26,457 nucleotides of DNA. Origin: an uncultured Peptoniphilus sp. (GTDB taxonomy: Bacteria; Bacillota; Clostridia; Tissierellales; Peptoniphilaceae). Position 1 is the stretch's first letter. Each line of letters begins with the position of its first letter. A model generated the notes under the pieces. It had not been told where the DNA came from, did not search any database, and worked only from the letters and a program-made list of their open reading frames with translations. The stretch lies in assembly GCA_902465645.1 (NCBI GenBank), contig CABQNX010000016.1, positions 1-26,457 on the forward strand. The letters are read 5' to 3'. Shown here one piece after another: positions 8,801 through 16,157 of this stretch. A program made the position numbers and the translations under genes.

Positions 8801-9322
8801 TTGGAGCTCTAAGAAGAAATTATTTTCTCCAAAGATTTCCTTGTATTCAAGTGCAGCTTTTTTTGCAGCATCTCTATCCCTATTTAAAAGTTGTTTTTGA
8901 ACTTCGCCACCAAGACAAGCAGAAGTGGCTATGACTCCCTTGGAATATTTTTTTAAGACTTCCTTGTCAACACGGGGCTTGTAATAATATCCATCGACGT
9001 AGCCAATGGAAACTATCTTCATAATATTTTTGAAGCCCTCATTGTTTTCTGCCAAGAGAATTAAGTGGTACCTCTTATTGGTCCTGTCCTTAAGGGTCAT
9101 GTCCTTCTCTGATATGTAGACCTCGCAACCTAGGATGGGTTTTACTCCAGCATCCTTGCAGGCCTTATAGAAGGCAATGGCTCCGTACATATTGCCGTGG
9201 TCAGTTAGGGCAACTGCATCCATGCCAAGGTCCTTGACTCTTCGTGGCAAGAGATTTATCCTCGTAGAACCATCTAAGAGGGAGTATTCACTATGGAGAT
9301 GTAGGTGGACAAAATTATTCAT
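5897..9322 (-). CDS. dnaE: DNA polymerase III alpha subunit, DnaE type
   Basis: Replicative C-family polymerase of 1141 aa, a full-length DnaE. The N-terminal PHP domain starts with FVHLHLHSEYSLLDG and retains candidate metal ligands: His8, His10, Asp41/His42 (LTDHGNMYG), Glu67 (GCEVYI), His86, and Asp204/His206 (SNDVHYL). This suggests an active rather than degenerate PHP. The polymerase core has GPGRGSAAGS (353-362) and the catalytic PDIDIDF (394-400), with a further Asp in KMDFLGL near 552. Helix-hairpin-helix and OB-fold regions (VKVGGILKSKKTMITK) follow towards the C-terminus. There is no 3'-5' ExoIII domain, so it is not PolC. The start ATG is preceded by AAGGA. First gene of the dnaE-pfkA-pyk unit. 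A separate PolC is expected elsewhere, as in most low-GC Gram-positives. Confidence 0.97.
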   Translation of the reverse strand: MNNFVHLHLHSEYSLLDGSTRINLLPRRVKDLGMDAVALTDHGNMYGAIAFYKACKDAGVKPILGCEVYISEKDMTLKDRTNKRYHLILLAENNEGFKNIMKIVSIGYVDGYYYKPRVDKEVLKKYSKGVIATSACLGGEVQKQLLNRDRDAAKKAALEYKEIFGENNFFLELQDHGIPEQARVNRELVLLSEELGIPLTASNDVHYLKKEDSKSHDVLLCIQTGKTVNDTDRMKFPSDEFYLKSPDEMAVLFPKNLDALENTVKIADRCNVEIKFHDLHLPEFTVPEEYTHEEYLKKLALEGMMERYENVSDEIKDRFEFEFNTIKNMGYVDYFLIVWDFIRYARKHEIQVGPGRGSAAGSMISYCLGITDVDPLEFDLLFERFLNPERVSMPDIDIDFCYERREEVIEYVNRKYGDSHVAQIVTFGTMAARNAIRDVGRALDMSYAKVDYIAKQVPQALNMTIEKALDVSETFKGIYDGEEDSKLLIDMALKLEGLPRHTSTHAAGVVISKDELTEYVPLTRNDKIIATQFNMIELEELGLLKMDFLGLRTLTVIRDAINLIKENQGKTINFVNFDYNDPDVLKMFARSETLGVFQFESSGMRAFLKELKPDEFSDLVAANALFRPGPMKQIPKFVGSKHDKSTISYIHPKLEPILKSTYGCIVYQEQVMQIVQQIGGYSLGRADIVRRAISKKKMKVMEEERKNFIYGNKEEGVCGAIANGVDEKSANEIYDLIIDFADYAFNKSHSVAYSVVAYRTAWLKYYYPREFMAAQISTYTNDIKQVSLYIEEIKRLGIEILPPNINYSFRKFTVEDKKIRFGLKAVKNVGDNLIEVIVKARERGPYKSLKDFVDRINALDKSALNKRAVESLIRCGAMDDFEGNRAQYLAIYEGVLSSSSNTAKNNVMGQFSLFEEANFQEDLPKLRDFPQKDKLDMEKEVIGMYISGHPLDPYRELIEKNSTINTNQIFEKYRENLLRRSRVKVGGILKSKKTMITKTNKMMAFAALEDLYGTIELVIFPNVYSRYKDLIEDENVVVVEGHFQESEVEEPKILVDSISRLKMPTKNKLYISVDSMKNESVKEIRKILKEYEGSTPVVFFEEETRRAFGTDSSLWVDDKSFDEIQNKLIAYTKTREKIILK

Positions 9323-9521
9323 AGGATCATCCTTAATCTATAAATCACAAATTTTTATTTTTTAAATCATTTTAATTTTTAAATTTTATTTAGCTTACAA
9401 AAAATTTAAGACTTCCTAATAAGTTTCAAAAATTTTCTCATTCACAAATTAAAAAACAAAAAATTTCATTACTAATCTTTAATATATTTTATCAAAGGCC
9501 AAAGACAAATAAAAGGACATG
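9323..9521 (-). promoter_or_regulatory. dnaE upstream region, weak promoter candidate
   Basis: This gap has no ORF. Because ptsH terminates just upstream, dnaE must be transcribed from here. The best candidate on the minus strand is TTGTCT (9503-9508), a 16-nt spacer, and TATATT (9481-9486). Neither box is perfect. The rest is very AT-rich with scattered CACAAATTTTT words. Confidence 0.3.
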
Positions 9522-9549
9522 AAAAAAGAGTTTTGACCAAGCAAAACTC
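9522..9549 (-). terminator. Intrinsic terminator of whiA-ptsH
   Basis: On the minus strand GAGTTTTG, a 6-nt loop and CAAAACTC (9549-9528) are followed by six T (9527-9522). It lies 22 nt after the ptsH stop and separates this unit from dnaE. Confidence 0.9.
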
Positions 9550-9571
9550 CAAATAAGATATTTTTATTAAA

Positions 9572-9838
9572 TTAAAGATTTATAAATTCTTTTTCAACTA
9601 AGTAAGCCAATCTTTGAACTGCTTCTTCTTCGTCTACTCCCTCAGCTTCAATTTCAATCTCTTCACCAGTGAAGGCACCAAGAGACATGATACCAATAAT
9701 GGACTTGCCATTTACCTTGTCACCATGAGCTTCAAGATTTATTTCAGAAGCAAATTTATTGGCCTCTCTTACAAAAAGTGCAGCGGCCCTAGCGTGAAGT
9801 CCGTCAATATTATTAAGTACAACTTTTTTACTTGTCAT
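9572..9838 (-). CDS. ptsH: Phosphocarrier protein HPr
   Basis: HPr relays phosphate from enzyme I to the sugar-specific EIIA proteins of the PTS. With the start at 9838 the protein is 88 aa and the active-site His falls exactly at residue 15 (NIDGLHARAA). The HPr-kinase regulatory Ser falls at residue 46 (NGKSIIGIMSLGA). Both canonical positions confirm this start over a GTG 9 nt further upstream. In Bacilli the gene after whiA is often crh, which has Gln at position 15; His here says this is a true HPr. Its start lies one base after the whiA stop, and GAGGGG inside the end of whiA is its ribosome binding site. Ser46 implies regulation by HPr kinase and a role in catabolite control. Confidence 0.96.
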   Translation of the reverse strand: MTSKKVVLNNIDGLHARAAALFVREANKFASEINLEAHGDKVNGKSIIGIMSLGAFTGEEIEIEAEGVDEEEAVQRLAYLVEKEFINL

Positions 9839-9839
9839 T

Positions 9840-10775
9840 TCATACACCCCTCAACTTATTCGCAATTTTCCTAAGTTTTTTAAATCTATAATTAACAGTA
9901 GACTTTGAAAGCTTTGGCTCAAGAGAGTTTGCAATATCGTTTAAACTCATTGACCTATTCTCTAACCTTATCTTGGCTATTGCCTTCAAATCCTCATCTA
10001 AATTTTCTATCCCAATTTCCTTGTCAATGAGCCTTATATCTTCCACTTGGTCGTAAGATGACTTAACTGTTTTATTTAAGTTGGCCGTCTCACAATTTAC
10101 AATCCTATTTACATTGTTTCTCATTTCCTTTATAACCCTTACGTTTTCGTATTTTAAAACAGAATTATAGGCTCCAATTAGAGATAAGAAGTCAGAGATT
10201 TGTTCTGAGTCCTTAATGTAAATTATGTATTTTTCCTTCCTCATAATTACCTTTGAAGTAAATCCAAAAGCATTAATTGTTTCAGATAAAAAATAAGCGT
10301 TGGATTCGTTTTCAGAGACAAATTCCAAATGATATCCTTTTTTGGGATCTGTTATGGATCCTGAACCCATAAAGGCACCACGGATGTAGGCCTTTTTCTC
10401 ATTACTAGTTTTTATGAGGTCAGTGGGCGCATAATTTATCATAAATACGCTTGCACCCTTTATATATTTTAACTCATCAAGAAGTAACCTGCAAGACTCA
10501 TCTTGAGATATATAGATAATAAATACATTTTTTTTAAGTTGAGTTGACCTTACATTTTTTACTTCAACGTCAAAACCAAAGGACCTTCTCAAAAATGTAA
10601 AAAGTCTTCTTGCCACAGGAGCGTTTTCTGTAATATATTCCATAGAAATTTTATTATTTTTAAAATTTAAAATTCCACACATGGGAGTCACCCCAGCAAG
10701 CTCCGATAAAATTAACTTGTAATCATCTACTTTTATCTTTGCAACTTCATCCTTGACTTCTGATGAAAAACTCAT
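9840..10775 (-). CDS. whiA: DNA-binding protein WhiA
   Basis: WhiA combines a degenerate LAGLIDADG homing-endonuclease fold with a C-terminal helix-turn-helix. In Gram-positives it acts in cell division, chromosome segregation or developmental control. The 311-aa protein starts MSFSSEVKDEVAKIK, has the conserved AYIRGAFMGSGSITDPKKGYH segment (~130-150; this is split as AYIRGAFMGSGS and DPKKGYH), and ends with SLNDIANSLEPKLSKSTVN leading into RFKKLRKIANKLR, the HTH. The usual neighbours rapZ and yvcK are absent upstream; here whiA starts its own two-gene unit with ptsH. A ribosome binding site AAAGGGGTGA precedes the ATG and lies in the loop of a hairpin (separate entry). Confidence 0.95.
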   Translation of the reverse strand: MSFSSEVKDEVAKIKVDDYKLILSELAGVTPMCGILNFKNNKISMEYITENAPVARRLFTFLRRSFGFDVEVKNVRSTQLKKNVFIIYISQDESCRLLLDELKYIKGASVFMINYAPTDLIKTSNEKKAYIRGAFMGSGSITDPKKGYHLEFVSENESNAYFLSETINAFGFTSKVIMRKEKYIIYIKDSEQISDFLSLIGAYNSVLKYENVRVIKEMRNNVNRIVNCETANLNKTVKSSYDQVEDIRLIDKEIGIENLDEDLKAIAKIRLENRSMSLNDIANSLEPKLSKSTVNYRFKKLRKIANKLRGV

Positions 10776-10796
10776 TGTTTCACCCCTTTAACAATG
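10773..10796 (-). promoter_or_regulatory. Hairpin enclosing the whiA ribosome binding site and start codon
   Basis: On the minus strand CATTGTT (10796-10790) and AACAATG (10779-10773) can pair as a 7-bp stem. Its 10-nt loop, AAAGGGGTGA, is the ribosome binding site, and the last three bases of the right arm are the whiA ATG. With transcription starting near 10799 this hairpin would be the very 5' end of the mRNA. It may modulate initiation or mRNA stability; it may also be chance. Confidence 0.45.
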
Positions 10797-10805
10797 TTTT
10801 TATTC

Positions 10806-10814
10806 ATTATACCA
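10806..10814 (-). promoter_or_regulatory. Extended -10 promoter of whiA-ptsH
   Basis: On the minus strand TGGTATAAT is a perfect extended -10. A weak TCAACA (10830-10835) sits 18 nt upstream as a possible -35. Predicted start of transcription is near 10799. Confidence 0.6.
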
Positions 10815-10880
10815 GAATTTTGTTTTATTTGTTGATAAATAGATTTTTAACTTAAACAAAACTTTAACTGTTAATAAAAA

Positions 10881-10938
10881 TAAAAGGCCTGTGACCTAAG
10901 AGAGGACTAAAATCCTTTTGCTCTTTACTCACAGGCTT
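10881..10938 (-). terminator. Long-stem terminator after prsA
   Basis: On the minus strand GCCTGTGA (10936-10929) pairs with TCACAGGC (10894-10887). Inside it AAGAG/CTCTT and AGGA/TCCT form further helices. A CTTTTATTTTTA tail follows. It closes the glmU-to-prsA unit. Confidence 0.85.
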
Positions 10939-10949
10939 TGATTTAAATC

Positions 10950-12038
10950 TTATTTTGTTTCTTTTTTGTTTTCAGCCTTAGCATTTTCTTCTCCTGCATT
11001 AGCCTTTGCATTCTTGTTTGCTGCTTCAGCCTTTGCATTAGTTTCTTTAGCTTGGCCTTCTTTTTCTACCTTTCCAAAGTTCTTGTATTCATCTGGAAGT
11101 TCAACTTCTTTAGAAGTGTTAACGTAAGTCTTTATTTTAGCATCTTTTTTAACTTTTTCAATATAGTCTCTGAATTTTTCTTGTTGTAACTCAGCCTTGA
11201 TTTGGTCCTTAACTGCATCAAATTCTAGAGGAGTTTTTTCTTCAAGCTTGATGATGTGGTAACCAAATTGTGTAGTTATAGGTTCAGAAATGTCTCCAGC
11301 CTTCATCTTAGCAATTTCTTGGTCAAAGGCTTCAACCATTTGTCCACTTGTGAATTCGCCAAGTGATCCACCATTTTGTGCACTTCCTGTATCCTTAGAA
11401 TTTTCCTTTGCAAGCTTAGCAAAGTCTTCTCCCTTTAGGATCTTTTTTCTCAATACATTAGCTTCTTTTAGGTCGTCTACTAGGATATGAGACGCCTTTG
11501 CCTTGTAGTAAGAATCCTTGTTGTCTTCATAATGTTTTTTAACTTCTTCTTCAGTCGGTTCAAGTTCCTTTAATTTTTCTTGAGTGTATTTGCCAACTAA
11601 CATTTGATTTTTCATGTTTTCAGCAACATATTCTTTTGGAAGTCCATTTTCTTTTAAGAAATTGTTAAAGGCTTCTTCTCCACCAAGTTGTGTCTTGATT
11701 TCGTCAAGCTTTTTATTTACTTCTTCATCAGAAACTGTAATATTTGATTTTTCTGCATCTTGTTTAATAGCTTCTGTTGTTGTAAGGTCTGTGATTGCTT
11801 GTTCTCTTAAAAGTTCGTCAGTAGATTTCTTTCCATCTTCCTTGTTCTTAAGAACATCTTCGCCGTACATTGAAGTAAGTTGATTTACCCTTGCTGCATA
11901 AGATTTATAATAATCTTCCATTGGGATTTCAACTCCACCAACCTTTGCTGCCGCATCTTTATTTGCACCGCTACAAGCCACAAGTGAACCTGCAAGTGCA
12001 ATAGTCACTGCTATCTTACCAAATTTCTTTAAAAACAT
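10950..12038 (-). CDS. prsA: Foldase lipoprotein, parvulin-type peptidylprolyl isomerase
   Basis: An extracytoplasmic foldase that helps exported proteins fold at the membrane-wall interface. Residues 1-22 form a lipoprotein signal (MFLKKFGKIAVTIALAGS, then the lipobox LVAC with Cys22 as the lipidated residue). Residues ~30-175 form the SurA-N-like chaperone region. Residues ~181-272 form a parvulin rotamase domain: KASHILVDD, GSAQNGGSLGEF and FGYHIIKLEEK are its hallmarks. The C-terminal ~50 residues are a disordered Ala/Lys/Asn/Glu tail. AGGAG is 6-7 nt before the ATG. It follows mfd by 52 nt and may also have its own promoter. The gene name is by family; only one copy is in the window. Confidence 0.92.
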   Translation of the reverse strand: MFLKKFGKIAVTIALAGSLVACSGANKDAAAKVGGVEIPMEDYYKSYAARVNQLTSMYGEDVLKNKEDGKKSTDELLREQAITDLTTTEAIKQDAEKSNITVSDEEVNKKLDEIKTQLGGEEAFNNFLKENGLPKEYVAENMKNQMLVGKYTQEKLKELEPTEEEVKKHYEDNKDSYYKAKASHILVDDLKEANVLRKKILKGEDFAKLAKENSKDTGSAQNGGSLGEFTSGQMVEAFDQEIAKMKAGDISEPITTQFGYHIIKLEEKTPLEFDAVKDQIKAELQQEKFRDYIEKVKKDAKIKTYVNTSKEVELPDEYKNFGKVEKEGQAKETNAKAEAANKNAKANAGEENAKAENKKETK

Positions 12039-12082
12039 ATTTCTCTCCTTATTCTATTTAATTATTATCATTTAATGTTTCC

Positions 12083-12088
12083 ATTATA
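12083..12088 (-). promoter_or_regulatory. Possible -10 box for prsA
   Basis: TATAAT on the minus strand, just after the mfd stop, with transcription predicted near 12076 and a ~38-nt leader. No convincing -35 (ACAAAA at the expected place) and no TGn extension, so this is weak evidence for an internal promoter. Confidence 0.3.
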
Positions 12089-12090
12089 CA

Positions 12091-15000
12091 CTACTTTTTA
12101 GAAGTTTTTGTGTCCTTTTTGTGTAAATACAAAATTGTAACCAACTTTTTAAGCTCATCAAGAGGATATTTTAACTTAGTCAAGATGATTTCATTGTCAT
12201 TTCCCATGGAGTAGGAAATATTTTCAAACTCGTTATTTATTTCCATGATGGCAGGAAGTGGAACCTCACCTTCAACTCTTACCCTATATTCTCCCCTTCT
12301 CTCAAGAATTGATGAAACTTTTGCCCTTTGCGCCTTGTTCTTTAAGAGGGCTATGTCCATTAAGTTTGAAACTTCATCAGGGAAGTCAGAGAACCTGTCG
12401 ATTAATTCGTCAACAAGGTCTGAATATTCCTCTTCTGTTGTGAGAACAGAAATCTTTTTGTAAATCTCAAGCCTTGTCTTGTCATCGGCAATGTAGTCCT
12501 TTGGTATAAAGGAATCAAGCTTTAAATCAATTGTAGTTTCAATTTCTTCTTCCACGTCAAGACCCTTTAACTTCATGACAGCATCCTTGAGGTACTTCAT
12601 GTAGAGGTCGTAACCAATTTTTTCTATGTGGCCTGACTGTCTTGACCCAAGTATGGAGCCTGAACCTCTGATCTCAAGGTCCCTCTCTGCAATCTTGTGG
12701 CCCGAACCAAACTCAGTAAATTCTTTTATAGCTTGGAGCCTCTTTTGCGCTACTTCAGAGATTGACGTTGACCTGTCGTAGGTGAAGTAGGCGTAGGCAA
12801 TTCTCGATGACCTACCTATTCTTCCACGGAGTTGATAGAGTTGTGAAAGTCCAAGCCTATTGGAGTCTGTTATTATCATTGTGTTTGCATTTGGAACGTC
12901 CATGCCTGTTTCTATTATTGTGGAGCAAACTAGGACGTCAACATTCCCTTCTATAAAGTCAATCATTGTGTCTTCAAGAGCCTTCTCAGTCATCTGACCA
13001 TTGGCCATTGAGAAGGTCGCTTCTGGAACAAGCTTCCTAAGTTCTAGAAGTTTATTTTCCATATTTGAGACCTTGTTGTAGAGGAAGTAAACCTGGCCTC
13101 CTCTTTCAATTTCCTTTAAGATAGCTTCACGAACCATTAGGTTGTTGTACTCCAAGACATAAGTTTCCACTGGAAATCTCTCTTCAGGTGGATCTTCAAT
13201 AACTGACATGTCTCTAATCCCTATCATGGACATTTGTAGGGTTCTTGGGATTGGGGTTGCAGTAAGAGTTAGGGTGTCCACGTTCTCTTTTAGCATTCTA
13301 AGTTTTTCCTTGTGACGGACACCAAATCTTTGCTCTTCATCTATAATTAAAAGTCCCAGATCCTTGAACTTGACGTCCTTGGAAAGGAGCCTGTGAGTTC
13401 CTACGATTATATCAATGTTTCCATCCTTTAGGCCTTCAATATCCATCTTTTGATCTTTCTTTGACCTAAATCTTGAAAGGAGTCCAACTCCCACAGGGAA
13501 ATTTTTAAACCTCTCCTTAATTGTGTTGTAGTGTTGTTGGGCCAAAATAGTTGTTGGCACAAGAATGGCAACTTGCTTTCCATCTAGTATTGCCTTAAAG
13601 GCTGCACGAAGGGCAACCTCTGTCTTTCCATACCCAACATCGGCACAGAGGAGCCTGTCCATTGGCGATGGCTTCTCCATATCTTCTTTTATCTCTTCAG
13701 TAGATTTTAACTGGCCAGAAGTTTCTTCATATATAAAGGCATCTTCAAACTCTCTTTGATATTGGGAGTCTTCGCTAAAGGCAAAGCCCTTGGTGTTTTC
13801 ACGAGTGGCATAAAGTTTTATCAACTCATCTGCCATGTCGTCAATGGATTTTTTTGCACGAGCCTTTTTCTTCTTCCAGTCAAGGGAATTTAACTTGTTG
13901 ACCTTTGGCGGTCTCTTGCCTTCTTGGACATACTTGTAAATAGAGTCTAAAGCCTCAATTGGGAGGAAGAGCTTGTCCTCTCCACCATATTCAATTAAGA
14001 TATAGTCCTTTTGGATTCCTGAGACTTCAAGTCTTGTTGTCCCAACATATTTTCCAACACCGTGGGCCTCGTGGACCACATAGTCTCCAATCTTCAAGTC
14101 CTCAAAATTTAGGGCCTTCTTCTTAGGAACTTTTTTCTTTTTCTTCTTTGAAAAGGACCCATAAATTTCTGAATAATTTATAAAGACTGTTTTAGAATCA
14201 GAAAATTCTATTCCATCATTTAAGGCACCTGTTGTGACAACAATGTTGGAAGTAATTTTTTCATTTTTTGTGTTTTTTGCAAGATGAGGAGAGTAACCCA
14301 AGTCCACTAGGTGGTCAAAGAGCCTTTTGGCTCTTTTTTCCGTTGCTCCAAGAAGTATTACCTTAAAATTATTATTTCCATAATAGTCCAAGTCTTCCTT
14401 GAAGAGCTTGATCTTTGACATATAGTTTGTCACGCTCTTGACCTTAATGTTTACAATGTCTTGTGGATTAAACATCTTTGGTGGCTTTAAGAGGGCGTTA
14501 AAAGTTATTAAAGTTTTTTCATTTAACTTGTCAATTATATCCTTATAATTGTAAAAAGTTTTTTCATGAGCCTTTGTGACTTCACCATTTTCGATTAAGA
14601 TGGCAAACTTATCTCCATTGGCAAGCTCAAGTTCTTCTTCCCTTTCCACAATCCTCGATGGTTCTTCAATTAAAAATATGAAGTCATCTAAGTAATCTAA
14701 AAAAGATCCAACTTGGTCTTGGTCTACATAGGGAAGGATCAAGTCCTTGTTGATAATAGTCTCTTGGTTTTCAAGCCTGTCAACATATCTCAAAAACTTT
14801 TCACTTAGCCTGTCCTTTTCTTTTCCCTCAAGTTTTGTTTTTGAAATATCTTTTTTTATTCTCTCGGCAATTTTTTCTTTCTCATCTTCTCTTAGGATGA
14901 GGTCTTCTATGGGATAGATTGTAATTTCTTCTAACTTATCAAGTGACCTTTGGCTTTCAATTTCAAAGGACCTAATGGAATCAACTTCATCGTCAAAAAG

Positions 15001-15570
15001 TTCTATCCTGTAGTTGGCATCTTGAGTCCCAATGTCAATGATTGAACCTCTAATAGAGAACTGACCAAGACCTTCAACGCTTGGAAATCTTTCGTAGCCC
15101 ATTTCAACAAGCTTATTGGGAAGGTCATCAAGATTCACCACTTGGCCAACTTCTATGGGAATTTTATAAGAGGCAAAAATCTCTGGCCTTGATATTTTTG
15201 CAGTCAAGGCGTTTAGTGTTGTGACAACAATATTTGCCCTCCCACTAGCAATTTCTGCCATGGCTTCTAGTCTTTTCTTGGTGTTCTCCTTGGACTTTGA
15301 GTCCCTGTCGTAGAAAAATACATCCTTCTCTGGATAGTAAACGCAGGTCTCATCTGATATGGACTCAATGTCTTCATAGGCCTTTCTCGCCCTGGCTCTA
15401 TCTTGTGAAATTAGGCAGACTTTCTTGCCTTCAGCACAAAAAGTGGGCGCAAAAAGAGAGAGCACTGCCTCCTCTGAACCAAAGACTGCAGTGTTCTTTG
15501 AAATTTTTATTGAATTATCTAATTCTTTAAAAGCTTCTAAGTTCTTTACACTATTGATTAAAAAATTCAA
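12091..15570 (-). CDS. mfd: Transcription-repair coupling factor
   Basis: Mfd removes stalled RNA polymerase from DNA lesions and recruits UvrA. The 1159-aa protein has the full layout: a UvrB-like N-terminal region with Gln/degenerate motor remnants (~1-340), the RNA-polymerase interaction domain near 485-550 (GDYVVHEAHGVGKYVG), RecG-like motor motifs including Walker A DVGYGKTEVALRAAF (~640), the DEEQ box IIDEEQRFGV (~744), the GRIGRSSRIAYAYF segment, and a C-terminal TRCF domain. The start codon is TTG: GAGGTG, which begins inside the pth stop codon, is 4 nt upstream and there is no nearby ATG. Only 8 nt separate it from pth, in the classical glmU-prs-pth-mfd order. Confidence 0.97.
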   Translation of the reverse strand: MNFLINSVKNLEAFKELDNSIKISKNTAVFGSEEAVLSLFAPTFCAEGKKVCLISQDRARARKAYEDIESISDETCVYYPEKDVFFYDRDSKSKENTKKRLEAMAEIASGRANIVVTTLNALTAKISRPEIFASYKIPIEVGQVVNLDDLPNKLVEMGYERFPSVEGLGQFSIRGSIIDIGTQDANYRIELFDDEVDSIRSFEIESQRSLDKLEEITIYPIEDLILREDEKEKIAERIKKDISKTKLEGKEKDRLSEKFLRYVDRLENQETIINKDLILPYVDQDQVGSFLDYLDDFIFLIEEPSRIVEREEELELANGDKFAILIENGEVTKAHEKTFYNYKDIIDKLNEKTLITFNALLKPPKMFNPQDIVNIKVKSVTNYMSKIKLFKEDLDYYGNNNFKVILLGATEKRAKRLFDHLVDLGYSPHLAKNTKNEKITSNIVVTTGALNDGIEFSDSKTVFINYSEIYGSFSKKKKKKVPKKKALNFEDLKIGDYVVHEAHGVGKYVGTTRLEVSGIQKDYILIEYGGEDKLFLPIEALDSIYKYVQEGKRPPKVNKLNSLDWKKKKARAKKSIDDMADELIKLYATRENTKGFAFSEDSQYQREFEDAFIYEETSGQLKSTEEIKEDMEKPSPMDRLLCADVGYGKTEVALRAAFKAILDGKQVAILVPTTILAQQHYNTIKERFKNFPVGVGLLSRFRSKKDQKMDIEGLKDGNIDIIVGTHRLLSKDVKFKDLGLLIIDEEQRFGVRHKEKLRMLKENVDTLTLTATPIPRTLQMSMIGIRDMSVIEDPPEERFPVETYVLEYNNLMVREAILKEIERGGQVYFLYNKVSNMENKLLELRKLVPEATFSMANGQMTEKALEDTMIDFIEGNVDVLVCSTIIETGMDVPNANTMIITDSNRLGLSQLYQLRGRIGRSSRIAYAYFTYDRSTSISEVAQKRLQAIKEFTEFGSGHKIAERDLEIRGSGSILGSRQSGHIEKIGYDLYMKYLKDAVMKLKGLDVEEEIETTIDLKLDSFIPKDYIADDKTRLEIYKKISVLTTEEEYSDLVDELIDRFSDFPDEVSNLMDIALLKNKAQRAKVSSILERRGEYRVRVEGEVPLPAIMEINNEFENISYSMGNDNEIILTKLKYPLDELKKLVTILYLHKKDTKTSKK

Positions 15571-15578
15571 TTTTCACC

Positions 15579-16148
15579 TCAATAAATGTTGTTGTTATAA
15601 GAATTCATGGACTTGTCGATGCCAGAGTCCACTGCATCAATTATGGCATCTGCACAGGCATCTATGGCATCTGCAATATGCTTTTTGTCCTTTGATGGAA
15701 AATTAGACAGAACAAAACTTGCCAAATCTTCATTAGGGTGTTTTTTACCAACACCAATTTTAAACCTGGCAAAATTTTTGCTTCCTGTTAAATTTACAAT
15801 AGACTTAAGCCCATTGTGGGTTCCAGCCGATCCATTCTTCTTTATCTTTAGCTGGGCAAATTCAATGTCAATGTCGTCCACAACAACCATTAAGTCCTCT
15901 GGTTTTAATTTATAAAAATTTAAAATTTCTACAATTGATTCTCCGGAATTGTTCATAAAAGTATGGGGCTTTAGGAGAATGACCTTTTCTGAGCCAATTC
16001 TCCCTTCACCTACAAGCCCCTTAAATTTAATCTTATTAACTTTTATATTAAGCTTATCCGCAAGGACATCAATTGTCGAGAAACCCACGTTGTGCCTAGT
16101 AGCTTCGTACTTCTTGCCGGGATTTCCCAGTCCTGCAATTATATACAC
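15579..16148 (-). CDS. pth: Peptidyl-tRNA hydrolase
   Basis: Releases tRNA from peptidyl-tRNA that drops off the ribosome. The 189-aa protein shows the family start MYIIAGLGNPGKKYEATRHNVG (in parts: AGLGNPGKKYEATRHNVGF), with Asn9 and catalytic His19, then HTFMNNSGE and the VVVDDIDIEF segment (~92) with its conserved Asp. The start is GTG, with AAGGTGA just upstream; it lies 9 nt after the prs stop. The order prs-pth-mfd is standard in Bacillota. Confidence 0.96.
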   Translation of the reverse strand: MYIIAGLGNPGKKYEATRHNVGFSTIDVLADKLNIKVNKIKFKGLVGEGRIGSEKVILLKPHTFMNNSGESIVEILNFYKLKPEDLMVVVDDIDIEFAQLKIKKNGSAGTHNGLKSIVNLTGSKNFARFKIGVGKKHPNEDLASFVLSNFPSKDKKHIADAIDACADAIIDAVDSGIDKSMNSYNNNIY

Positions 16149-16157
16149 TTAATCACC

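Noticed and set aside
9572..9838. Crh (catabolite repression HPr) instead of HPr
   Set aside because: Residue 15 is His, not Gln, so it can take phosphate from enzyme I.
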